In this document: positions 1 to 7,305 of the stretch, piece by piece
Layout of the letters: each line of letters opens with the position of its first letter
Numbering within the stretch: position 1 is the stretch's first letter
NCBI GenBank assembly: GCA_030601665.1
Contig: JAUWBP010000002.1
Coordinates: forward strand, 1-32,666
DNA length: 32,666 bases
Source: Hadesarchaea archaeon
Lineage (GTDB): Archaea; Hadarchaeota; Hadarchaeia; Hadarchaeales; Hadarchaeaceae
Reading direction: 5' to 3'
Program-made: the position numbers and the translations under genes
The notes under the pieces: model-generated
Told to the model about the DNA's origin: nothing
Databases searched by the model: none
The model's input: the letters and a program-made list of their open reading frames with translations, nothing else

Positions 1-1
1 C

Positions 2-235
2 CGAAGGCGGGAAGGCGGGAAAGAGTCGCGTCTGTCTGTGGAGAGCGAGACCGAAGAGATGATCTTCGAAAATGAGTGGTTGAGAATGAGACTCTCCTTC
101 GACTTTCGAATCAAAAGCATGAAATTGAAAAAGGATTTCCGGGGAGAGTTTTCCTTGGTCGGCCCAGCGGAGATGTACGTAATCCTCAAGGGGGTTACCG
201 CCTCCTTACCTTTCCTGCCTTTTGCCCGAAGCTAA
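2..235 (+). CDS. possible 3' end of an unknown gene (partial)
   Basis: Frame 2 is open from the first base of the window to a TAA at 233-235 (78 codons), so this could be the tail of a gene that begins outside the window. The first internal start is a GTG at 38. The peptide is rich in charged residues, has a hydrophobic C-terminal stretch, and matches no family I recognise. Nothing clear supports it beyond openness, and an overlapping frame (76-441) is also open. Noncoding or degenerate DNA is equally possible. Confidence 0.22.
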   Translation, partial: RRREGGKESRLSVESETEEMIFENEWLRMRLSFDFRIKSMKLKKDFRGEFSLVGPAEMYVILKGVTASLPFLPFARS

Positions 236-464
236 TATCTCTGTTGAGGCTACCAGCACCCATCAGAGGAAAACCAGTGCACGAAAAAACCAACTCCTCC
301 AATGTGCTTCATCTGCGACCTACGGAATCCGGCGTGACAGAAACGGCCTTCTACGAGGGGCCCGAGGCAGGCGAGTGTTCGCACGGTCAGGGAAACTTCC
401 ACGGCTATCTCGTGAAAGTTTTTATTGCAACTAGTAAATAATGTAAAATAGGAGTGCTAAAAAT
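236..464. other. no recognisable gene; promoter and leader of the following aminohydrolase at the right end
   Basis: I see no convincing protein or RNA gene here on either strand. The last 50 bases turn AT-rich. A TATA-like GTTTTTATTG at 418-427 preceded by purines (GAAA) lies about 40 nt before the ATG at 465, and a Shine-Dalgarno AGGAG sits at 450-454. Both fit transcription rightward into the 465 gene. Confidence 0.4.
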
Positions 465-1793
465 ATGGCAAGTTTAGCGATAGAAAACGGGCTAATTGTA
501 ACTATGGATAAGGAACGGCGGATTCTCAAGCGAGGAAACGTAGCTATCGAGGATGGGAAGATCGTAAGTGTTGAAAAGGCAGGGGAAGCTAGGAGCAAGT
601 ACCGGGCCGAGGAGATCATAGACGCAACGGGAAAAATAGTAATGCCCGGCCTAATATGTGCCCATCATCACCTCTATTCTACCTTTGCAAGGGGCATGGC
701 CATTCCTGGCGAACCAGCGAAGAATTTCGTTGAAATATTGGAGAAGCTCTGGTGGAAATTGGATAACGCCCTGACCAAAGAAGATATCTATTACAGCTCC
801 TTGATCCCCCTAATCGAATGCGTAAGAAATGGGACTACCACAATTATTGACCACCACGAGAGCCAATCTTATCAGAAGGGAAGTTTGGAAGAAATTGCCA
901 GAGCAGTAGAGGAAGTTGGAATTCGTGGCTCCCTCTGCTTGGGAACCTCTGACCGCTACGGAAGGGGTAAAGAAGGGGTGGATGAAAATGAACGCTTTCT
1001 TTCTCTCCTCAGTTCTCGATCGTCCCAACTTCTGAAGGGGTTGGTTGGTCTGCATGCCACCTTTACAGTAAACGACGATACATTGGATAAGTCGGTTAAA
1101 CTGGCAAAAAAATACGGGGTTGGAATTCACGTTCACTGCGCTGAGGACAAGGCTGACGAAGATGAAAATTTGAAAAAATATAATATGAGAGTGGTTGAGA
1201 GATTGAATTCGCATGAAGCTCTGGGAGAGAAGTCCATCGCTGTTCACTGTGTTCACGTCGATGAAAAAGAGATGGATATTTTGAAATCCACGAGAACTAA
1301 CGTGGTTCACAACCCTGAATCAAATATGAACAATGCCGTGGGCTGTGCCGATGTCCTAGGAATGATGGGAAATGGAATCGAGGTTGGCCTGGGCACCGAT
1401 GGAATGAGTTCAGATATGCTCTCTCAAATGAGATGTTCCTATCTCATCCATCGCCACGTAAAAAAGGACCCTCGGGTTGCATTTTTGGAAGCACCTGCAA
1501 TGCTACTGGACAACAACCCTAAAATTGTGAAGAGGGTCGCTGGCTGGAGAGTGGGAGAAATTGCAAAGGGTGCCTTGGCAGACATCATTTTAATTGATTA
1601 CCTTCCCCCCACCATCTTAAATGAGAATAACTTCCTAGGCCATCTGATCTTCGGTTTGGTTGATGCAACCGTAGACACGACAATATGTAATGGAAAAATT
1701 TTGATGCGGGATAAGAAACTGGTAGACTTGGACGAGAAATCCATCACCAAAAAGACTTCTCAATTGGCTTCGGAACTTTGGAAACGTTTATAG
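465..1793 (+). CDS. ssnA: SsnA-type aminohydrolase (amidohydrolase superfamily)
   Basis: A 442-residue metal-dependent hydrolase of the TRZ/ATZ/cytosine-deaminase branch, predicted to deaminate or hydrolyse a nitrogen heterocycle in the cytoplasm. Metal and catalytic residues are all present: HxH at 67-69, H224 and E227 in IHVHCAE, H261, and D312 in GLGTDG. The text NFVEILEKLWWKLD (88-100), IDHHES (128-133) and HNPESNMNN (282-290) matches what I recall of E. coli SsnA, which is also 442 residues. ATG is preceded by AGGAG at 450-454. It converges on the oxidoreductase gene with a 4-nt gap between stops. The gene is visibly AT-richer than its neighbours (one 60-nt line has 21 G+C against 37 in a sampled line of the FttA gene), which suggests later acquisition. 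SsnA sits in bacterial anaerobic purine-degradation loci; the exact substrate here is unknown. Confidence 0.85.
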   Translation: MASLAIENGLIVTMDKERRILKRGNVAIEDGKIVSVEKAGEARSKYRAEEIIDATGKIVMPGLICAHHHLYSTFARGMAIPGEPAKNFVEILEKLWWKLDNALTKEDIYYSSLIPLIECVRNGTTTIIDHHESQSYQKGSLEEIARAVEEVGIRGSLCLGTSDRYGRGKEGVDENERFLSLLSSRSSQLLKGLVGLHATFTVNDDTLDKSVKLAKKYGVGIHVHCAEDKADEDENLKKYNMRVVERLNSHEALGEKSIAVHCVHVDEKEMDILKSTRTNVVHNPESNMNNAVGCADVLGMMGNGIEVGLGTDGMSSDMLSQMRCSYLIHRHVKKDPRVAFLEAPAMLLDNNPKIVKRVAGWRVGEIAKGALADIILIDYLPPTILNENNFLGHLIFGLVDATVDTTICNGKILMRDKKLVDLDEKSITKKTSQLASELWKRL

Positions 1794-1797
1794 ATGT

Positions 1798-2886
1798 TTA
1801 GAACCGGATCGCCCTCGTCGGGCAAACAGAAACACACATCCCACATCCATAACACTTAACTGGGTCGACCCTTGCAATTCGTCTCACCACTTTAGCCGCT
1901 TCGTAAACGCAGTACTGCTCGCAGAGCCCGCAGCCCGTGCATCTAGACGCTATGATCTCCGGTGGTTTAGCGGTAGTACGAAAAGGCTGCTCTGGCAGGT
2001 GGCGGAGCGCAATCCCCTTGAAATCCGCAATTGAGTTGTAGCCTTTGGCGCGCATGAACTTGACCATTCTATCTGCTATGAGCCCGTAGATTTTGTACCC
2101 TCGAATTATCGCTGCGGTTGAGAGTTGCACCGCTGAGGCCCCAAGCATGATGAATTCAATGGCATCGCGTTCATTACTGATTCCACCCACCCCGATGACC
2201 GGTATCTTCACCGCACGGCAAATGTCGGCCACACACCGCATCGCGAGCGGCTTGATGGCTGGGCCCGAAAGCCAACCGTAGCCGGAAACGCTTCCGAGCA
2301 TTGGCATCGTGTTTTCTATGTCAATTGCCAAGCCCGGCCCCAGCGCGTTTGTCGCCACTATTCCATCCGCCCCTGCCCCTTCCACCGCTCGCGCGAACTG
2401 GGCCACGTCGAATGCGCCCGGGCTGAGCTTCACGAACACTGGGATATCGACGACCTCTTTCGCCGCCTTCGTGGCTTCAGTCACTAGTTCCAAGTCCCTT
2501 CCGAGGTGTTGTGTCGATAGTTCAAGGGCATCCACTCCAGCCGCTTTTACCTTCGGGGCAACAGCTCGGATTTCATCGGCTTTGTAGCCCACGCTCGCTA
2601 TCAACGGCAGCCCCTTCTTTTTCGCCTTCGCATACTCGGAGCGGAGCCATTGCTCGAGTGGCAAATCGCTCCAGAGCTCAGCGTTCAGGATGCTATCTTT
2701 GACTTTCACCATGTTAGGGCGAGGCACATGGGCTGGGGAAACGCTCACCGTCTTCGCGACCAACCCGCCGGCGCCTCCATCAGCAGCTTTTACTAATGCA
2801 TCGCCATCGCGCACCGTCGGGCCAGCTGCAGGCAGAATGGGGTTGCGGAATTTTAAACCACATATTTCCACGGATAGGCTGACCAC
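1798..2886 (-). CDS. PreA/YgfK-like dihydropyrimidine (dihydroorotate) dehydrogenase-family protein with C-terminal 2[4Fe-4S] ferredoxin domain
   Basis: A 362-residue fusion: a class-1 dihydroorotate/dihydropyrimidine dehydrogenase TIM barrel (about 1-300) followed by a bacterial-type ferredoxin. FMN-site elements are visible: AKTVS (44-48), FVKLSPG (151-157), VGGIS (233-237) and the GASAVQLSTA phosphate loop (249-258). The two cluster motifs are C316/C319/C322/C326 and C345/C348/C351/C355. It should reduce or oxidise a pyrimidine- or purine-like ring, with electrons passing through the clusters. The usual catalytic loop N-x-S-C/S-P-N reads LELSTQHLG (121-129), so the Cys/Ser base and Pro are absent; Thr125 may take its place. 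The start is GTG at 2886 with GGAG 8 nt upstream; a nearer ATG is out of frame. It lies 4 nt after the second ssnA-like gene, so the two are cotranscribed. Confidence 0.82.
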   Translation of the reverse strand: MVSLSVEICGLKFRNPILPAAGPTVRDGDALVKAADGGAGGLVAKTVSVSPAHVPRPNMVKVKDSILNAELWSDLPLEQWLRSEYAKAKKKGLPLIASVGYKADEIRAVAPKVKAAGVDALELSTQHLGRDLELVTEATKAAKEVVDIPVFVKLSPGAFDVAQFARAVEGAGADGIVATNALGPGLAIDIENTMPMLGSVSGYGWLSGPAIKPLAMRCVADICRAVKIPVIGVGGISNERDAIEFIMLGASAVQLSTAAIIRGYKIYGLIADRMVKFMRAKGYNSIADFKGIALRHLPEQPFRTTAKPPEIIASRCTGCGLCEQYCVYEAAKVVRRIARVDPVKCYGCGMCVSVCPTRAIRF

Positions 2887-2890
2887 TCTA

Positions 2891-4240
2891 TCATCTCCGC
2901 CCTATCGCCCCAAGCTTCTGCCAGAGCTTCTCCGCCGATTTCCGCGACACCTTCACCGTCTCCGCTTCGTCGAGAGTCTGCATCTTTCGCTCGCGCATCA
3001 AGATTTTGCCACCGACGATGACCGTTTCGACATCATCGCCATCAATGGTGTTAACGATGTGTCCGACGACGCTCTCGGGACGCACGGGTGTAGGTGCGGT
3101 GGCTGGATTTATGATGATGATATCAGCTAGCTTCCCGGACTCAATCGAACCCAGCTCATTCCCCAACCCGTAGAGTTCCGCTCCACGGATCGTTGCCATC
3201 TCGAGTGCCTCCATGGATGAAATCACGCGGGGATCGCGGAGGGAAACCTTGTGCAACAGGAAGGCGGCACGGAGGTTCTCGAATCCGTCGAAAATATAAC
3301 CATCATTACCTAATCCCACAGGTATTCCCATCGAGAGCATTTTTACCACTGGTGCAACTCCGACCGCATTTAGCATGTTACTCAAGGGGTTGTGGGCCAC
3401 TTTTGCTCCGGTCTTTTTGAGGATTGCCAGCTCATCACCGTTGATTTGCACGCAATGAGCAAGCACGACATCTTGCGCGAGTAATCCTTCATCGTTCAGC
3501 CGTTCGATTGTGCGTTTGCCGAACTGCTCTAAACTGTGATAGAGGTCCACCAGCCCCTCGCAGGTGTGGATGGTTATGGGCACCTTGTAGCGACTCGCGA
3601 GCTCTCTGACATGGTGGAAAAGCTCGTCGGAACCCGTGAAAGAAGAGTGGATGCTGAACATCCCCTGCACCCGGCGCATGCGCTCCTTCTTGACCTTCCG
3701 GATGAATCGTTCATTCTCCTTCGTGCCCTTCGCCCCCTCAGCGTGGGTGTGACGCTCGGTTGCCTCAAACGCTATGATGCCCCGCATCCCCGATTGCTCG
3801 ACCGCGGCAGCGATCCGATCAAGCACGCCGGTTACGGCGTTCGGACCCGAGAAGGTGTCAGCAAACATGGTTGTACCAGTTTTGATGAACTCGAGGCAGG
3901 AGATAAGGGCACTCGCATACGCGTCCTCGCGAGTTATTGCCTCGTCCATTGGCCACCAGATACGCTGCAGAATCTGCGAGAAATCGGTAGGGGGCTCAAT
4001 CTTCAAAGGGGCGCCGCGCAAGAGTATGCCGTAGAGATGGGTGTGCGAGCAAATCAGGCCGGGCATGACTATTTTGCCGCGAGCGTCAATGACTTCTTCA
4101 GGCTTGCTTCTGGTTTTTGCTTCGCCGCGCTTGACCGAAACAATGCGGCCGTCCTCGACAGCAATCGAGCCATTAGCGATGATTCGACGATCCTTATCCA
4201 TCGTGAAAATCAAACCGTTTTTAATCAACAGGTCAACCAT
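2891..4240 (-). CDS. second SsnA-like aminohydrolase (paralogue)
   Basis: A 449-residue amidohydrolase clearly paralogous to the 465-1793 product but more diverged from SsnA. Metal and catalytic residues are kept: HxH at 66-68 (CSHTHLY), H225 and E228 (TIHTCE), H262 (AHCVQ), H283 in HNPLSNML and D313 in GLGNDG. I chose the ATG at 4240 (MVDLLIKN) because the in-frame ATG at 4273 falls inside the apparent TATA box (4271-4278), which would place transcription start near 4248. The gene is read divergently from the histone and runs straight into the PreA-like gene; the ribosome binding site of that gene lies in its last codons. A deaminase or ring hydrolase acting with the oxidoreductase on a nitrogen heterocycle is the best inference. 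Confidence 0.83.
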   Translation of the reverse strand: MVDLLIKNGLIFTMDKDRRIIANGSIAVEDGRIVSVKRGEAKTRSKPEEVIDARGKIVMPGLICSHTHLYGILLRGAPLKIEPPTDFSQILQRIWWPMDEAITREDAYASALISCLEFIKTGTTMFADTFSGPNAVTGVLDRIAAAVEQSGMRGIIAFEATERHTHAEGAKGTKENERFIRKVKKERMRRVQGMFSIHSSFTGSDELFHHVRELASRYKVPITIHTCEGLVDLYHSLEQFGKRTIERLNDEGLLAQDVVLAHCVQINGDELAILKKTGAKVAHNPLSNMLNAVGVAPVVKMLSMGIPVGLGNDGYIFDGFENLRAAFLLHKVSLRDPRVISSMEALEMATIRGAELYGLGNELGSIESGKLADIIIINPATAPTPVRPESVVGHIVNTIDGDDVETVIVGGKILMRERKMQTLDEAETVKVSRKSAEKLWQKLGAIGRR

Positions 4241-4270
4241 CCAATCCCTAACAACAAAAACACCAGCACA

Positions 4271-4278
4271 CATTTAAG
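4271..4278 (-). promoter_or_regulatory. TATA box with BRE for the minus-strand aminohydrolase-oxidoreductase operon
   Basis: Read on the minus strand, CGAAAG followed by CTTAAATG is a good archaeal BRE+TATA. Transcription should start about 25 nt downstream, near 4248, leaving a leader of only about ten bases before the ATG at 4240. Confidence 0.5.
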
Positions 4279-4342
4279 CTTTCGGTGAAATGGCGAATCA
4301 AAGGTGAACCGCTCCCAAAAAGAAAAAGGTTGCCCGTGGCGG

Positions 4343-4350
4343 TTTATTTA
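4343..4350 (+). promoter_or_regulatory. TATA box of the histone gene
   Basis: TTTATTTA lies 43 nt before the histone ATG (4386). A start near 4372 would give a leader of roughly 14 nt containing the Shine-Dalgarno GGTGAT at 4374-4379. Confidence 0.5.
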
Positions 4351-4385
4351 AACCCCGTAAATTACTTGAGTATGGTGATTTAGAT

Positions 4386-4598
4386 ATGCCAGAATTTTCA
4401 GCTTCCATAATGAATCAACTCATCCGAAAAGCGGGCGAAGTCCGCGTGTCGCGTAGCGCCGCCCTCGAGCTCAGCGCAGTCCTCGAGGAATATGCGATTG
4501 AGCTGTCAAAGGAGGCGATAAAGCTAACTAAACATCGCAGCGCGAAAACCGTAAACGAGAGTGATATTCGGGCAGCTGCATCAAGAATACGCGCATAA
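4386..4598 (+). CDS. archaeal histone
   Basis: A 70-residue protein that is one histone fold with short ends, the normal length for archaeal histones. The three-helix layout is readable: helix 1 (5-15), loop with RVSRSAA, long helix 2 (about 24-48), then the loop AKTVNESDI and helix 3. It forms dimers and larger multimers that wrap and compact DNA. It starts at ATG with GGTGAT seven bases upstream. It stands between divergent aminohydrolase genes and 23 nt before the cyclic amidohydrolase, with which it is probably cotranscribed. No unusual insertion or tail is seen. Confidence 0.95.
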   Translation: MPEFSASIMNQLIRKAGEVRVSRSAALELSAVLEEYAIELSKEAIKLTKHRSAKTVNESDIRAAASRIRA

Positions 4599-4621
4599 CT
4601 TTGCCTTGACTAGGTGATGTT

Positions 4622-5956
4622 TTGGTCGATTTAGTTATTCGAAATGCGCGCTTAACCTTGCCCGAGGGAATCATCCGCGGAGAACTCGCGGTCGATAAAG
4701 GACGCATTTCTGAAATCGCTACGAGTGGGCTGCCCAAAGCCGATCTAGAAATCGATGCGAAAGAGAAAATTGTGATGCCTGGAGTTATCGACACCCACGT
4801 CCATTTCTATGATAGCCATTACCTCCCCCGAGAGGACTTTCAAAACGGTAGTGCCGCAGCCGCAGCGGGAGGCGTCACCAGCGTGATCATGATGCCCCTC
4901 GATACTCCGATGCTGACGCCAAGAACGATAAAAACTATCATCAAGCTCGGGCAGAATGAGAGCCTCATAGATTTCGCCCTCCACGCGGGAAACATGACCG
5001 CAGAGTCTATCAAAAATATTCCCAATATCGCCTCGCTCGGCATTAAATCATTCAAAGCGTTCACGTGTGCCCCCTATGGCATCAAAGACCGGATGTTGGA
5101 AGAGCTGATGACCGCGATAAAAAATGTTGACGGTACAATATTTGTCCATGCGGAGGACGACAAAGTTCTACAGAAACAAACCAAGCGGCTCCTTAAGGAA
5201 GGGCGGAAGGATCCATTAGCTCATACGGAATCACGCCCGAATGAAGCCGAAGAAAAAGCCGTTGCAAAAGTGATCAAGCTCACCCAAAGGACTGGCTGTA
5301 AATTGCATCTAGCCCACATCACGACACGTCAGGGTGCTGAGCTCGTCAAAAAGGCGAAGGTCAAGCGAGTGCCGCTAACTGCTGAAACATCTCCGCACTA
5401 CTTGTTTTTCACACAAAAAGACATGAAAAGGCTGGGGCCGTACCTGAAGGTGAACCCAGCGTTGAAGACGAGCGAGGATTGTACGGCGCTCTGGAAAGCA
5501 TTGTCCAAAGGAGTGATTGACATCGTCGCGACCGACCACGCTCCCGGCACTAAAGAGGAGAAGGAAATCGGGTGGAAAAATATCTGGACGGCGCAAATTG
5601 GGATACCTGGGGTAGAAACCCTGCTACCGCTCATGCTCGGCGAAGGCGTCGCAAAGGGCAGGCTGACGTTCGAGAGGCTGGTCGATGCCCTCTGCACCAA
5701 ACCCGCGCAGACCTTCGGCCTTTACCCGCGCAAAGGGGTCATCCGCGAGGGCTCTGACGCCGACCTCGTGCTCGTGGACCTCAAAAAAGAAGTAACGATA
5801 ACAGCTGAGAGATTGCACTACAAGGTTGGATGGACCCCCTACGAGGGAGTGGGAGTTAAAGGGGTGCCGGTGACGACAATCTCACGGGGCATTATAGTGG
5901 CTGAAGATGGGGATGTAGTCGGAAAACCAGGGCATGGACAGTTCCTGAGTAGATAG
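4622..5956 (+). CDS. cyclic amidohydrolase (hydantoinase/allantoinase/dihydroorotase superfamily)
   Basis: A 444-residue binuclear-metal hydrolase that opens cyclic amides. The full metal set is visible: H59 and H61 (DTHVHF), carboxylated K145 (IKSFKAF), H176 (FVHAED), H232 (LAHITT) and D305 (ATDHAPG). A conventional annotation would be dihydroorotase, but the Arg that follows HxH in dihydroorotases (HxHxR) is absent (HVHFYD), and the substrate loop reads MMPLDTP rather than MPNTxP. That is closer to allantoinase or hydantoinase, so a ring such as hydantoin, allantoin or dihydropyrimidine is likelier than dihydroorotate. The start is TTG at 4622 behind AGGTGATG (4612-4619); the ATG and GTG inside that element are out of frame. 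The neighbouring ssnA and preA-like genes support a role in heterocycle breakdown. Confidence 0.85.
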   Translation: MVDLVIRNARLTLPEGIIRGELAVDKGRISEIATSGLPKADLEIDAKEKIVMPGVIDTHVHFYDSHYLPREDFQNGSAAAAAGGVTSVIMMPLDTPMLTPRTIKTIIKLGQNESLIDFALHAGNMTAESIKNIPNIASLGIKSFKAFTCAPYGIKDRMLEELMTAIKNVDGTIFVHAEDDKVLQKQTKRLLKEGRKDPLAHTESRPNEAEEKAVAKVIKLTQRTGCKLHLAHITTRQGAELVKKAKVKRVPLTAETSPHYLFFTQKDMKRLGPYLKVNPALKTSEDCTALWKALSKGVIDIVATDHAPGTKEEKEIGWKNIWTAQIGIPGVETLLPLMLGEGVAKGRLTFERLVDALCTKPAQTFGLYPRKGVIREGSDADLVLVDLKKEVTITAERLHYKVGWTPYEGVGVKGVPVTTISRGIIVAEDGDVVGKPGHGQFLSR

Positions 5957-5970
5957 ATTCAAGCAAAATA

Positions 5971-7305
5971 TCAAACGCCTTTTTCAACCCTCGTGCGAGT
6001 TTTCCAGTAAGAGCGAAGCGCATCCAACGCTAGAACAGCTTTCTCTGGAGAGTCGTAAACGGGGATGTTTTTGCCCTTCACCGCCTCCCGCACCAGAACG
6101 CCAGCCCCCACTGCCATTGTCACGCTGACGACCGGCTTATCCTTAGACTTTTCCGCCACCTCCGCTATTGCTTGAACATCTTCGGGCTCGAGGAAACTCA
6201 ACTTGAGCTCGTTCATCACCACTACACCATCCACACCATGATCCGAAAGCACCTGTTCGAGGACGAACTTGTACCGATCGGCCTTCGCGCCGATGCCCAG
6301 GTCCACCCATTCCACAATGTTGATATCTTGATATTTCCTGGTGATCTTCTTCGTGACCTTATCAGAGAGCTTCGCCAACGCAAACTCCTTGCGGGAAAGG
6401 GCATCCGCAACCAAAGTCGCTGCTCCATCGGCATTGGTAACCACTGCCACCCGATCGCCCGGCATGGGGGGCTGTTTTGCCAATGCATCCGCAACTCCCA
6501 GGAGCTCCTCGACAATGTCAACCCGAATAGCTCCGACCTGTTTGAGATAAGCGGCGAATATTTTATCTCGCTCATCCTGCGCTGTGCCTCCCTTCATTAC
6601 GACGACAGGCTTCTTTTTCACCGCTTCACGAATCAACCCGAGAAACCTCCGCCCATCGCGAACGCTCTGCAAATAAATGCAAATTACTTTCGTTTCCTCG
6701 TCGTGCATTAAAAATTCGAGCAGGTCCGCCTCAGTGACATCGACACTGTCGCCAGTCGATGCAAACTTGCCCACACCCACACCGTGAAAACGGGCCCAAT
6801 CGAGTATCGCCATGCCAACTGCGCTATCCTGCGAGATCACTGCGATGCCTCCGCGTGAGGGCATGAAACCGCGCTCGAGTGTCGCGCACAGACCCTTCGA
6901 TGTGTTGATTACCCCCGCCGTCGCGTTCGGGCCGAGAATGCAGACCTTTCGCTTAGCGACCCCGCGCGCCAGTTCCTCACGCTGCTGTTGGTCAAAACCC
7001 CCGGCGACTAAAACAATCGCCTTCATTACAAGATTAAGTAAATTTCGCCAATTCTTCATGACGAGCTTTGAAGGGAGCACCACTACGGCGAGATCGCGTC
7101 CCTTTGGCACCTGATTCAAATTTTTGATGGCGCCCTCAAGTTTCCCGCTCAGGTCCACAACGTAGGTCTTGCCCTCGAAGCGATGCATATTGTGAACGAG
7201 CGAGTGAAAGAACGCTGGCGAAACTATACCTTCTCTAATCCCATCGGAGGCACCTACGAGCACGACTGACTTGGGCTCGAAAATCGCCTTAACTTCGTTA
7301 GACAT
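5971..7305 (-). CDS. ADP-forming acyl-CoA synthetase alpha-subunit homologue, catalytic signatures degenerate
   Basis: A 444-residue protein with the layout of the alpha subunit of ADP-forming acetyl-CoA synthetase: CoA-binding Rossmann domain (1-125) and two succinyl-CoA-ligase-like domains (125-285, 285-435). Fold landmarks are kept (SVVLVGAS, ILGPNATAGVIN, EADLLEFL, IYLQSVRDGRRFLG). Three functional motifs are not: ISQSGALG reads ISQDSAVG (157-164); the segment that carries the phosphorylated His (SHTGSLAG) is missing, KGGT (238-241) joining KQVGAIRV (255-262) about 14 residues too soon; and TNAGGPG reads TNADGAA (290-296). It may no longer transfer phosphate and may serve as a CoA-binding or scaffold subunit. 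Its ATG shares one base with the beta-subunit stop (TAATG), with GGAG 8 nt before it. Confidence 0.8.
   Translation of the reverse strand: MSNEVKAIFEPKSVVLVGASDGIREGIVSPAFFHSLVHNMHRFEGKTYVVDLSGKLEGAIKNLNQVPKGRDLAVVVLPSKLVMKNWRNLLNLVMKAIVLVAGGFDQQQREELARGVAKRKVCILGPNATAGVINTSKGLCATLERGFMPSRGGIAVISQDSAVGMAILDWARFHGVGVGKFASTGDSVDVTEADLLEFLMHDEETKVICIYLQSVRDGRRFLGLIREAVKKKPVVVMKGGTAQDERDKIFAAYLKQVGAIRVDIVEELLGVADALAKQPPMPGDRVAVVTNADGAATLVADALSRKEFALAKLSDKVTKKITRKYQDINIVEWVDLGIGAKADRYKFVLEQVLSDHGVDGVVVMNELKLSFLEPEDVQAIAEVAEKSKDKPVVSVTMAVGAGVLVREAVKGKNIPVYDSPEKAVLALDALRSYWKTRTRVEKGV

Noticed and set aside
260..395. ACAGAAA and AGAGGAAA words resembling RNase P RNA conserved regions
   Set aside because: The words are only about 75 nt apart and in the wrong arrangement; I could not build the P4 pairing or a full-length RNA.
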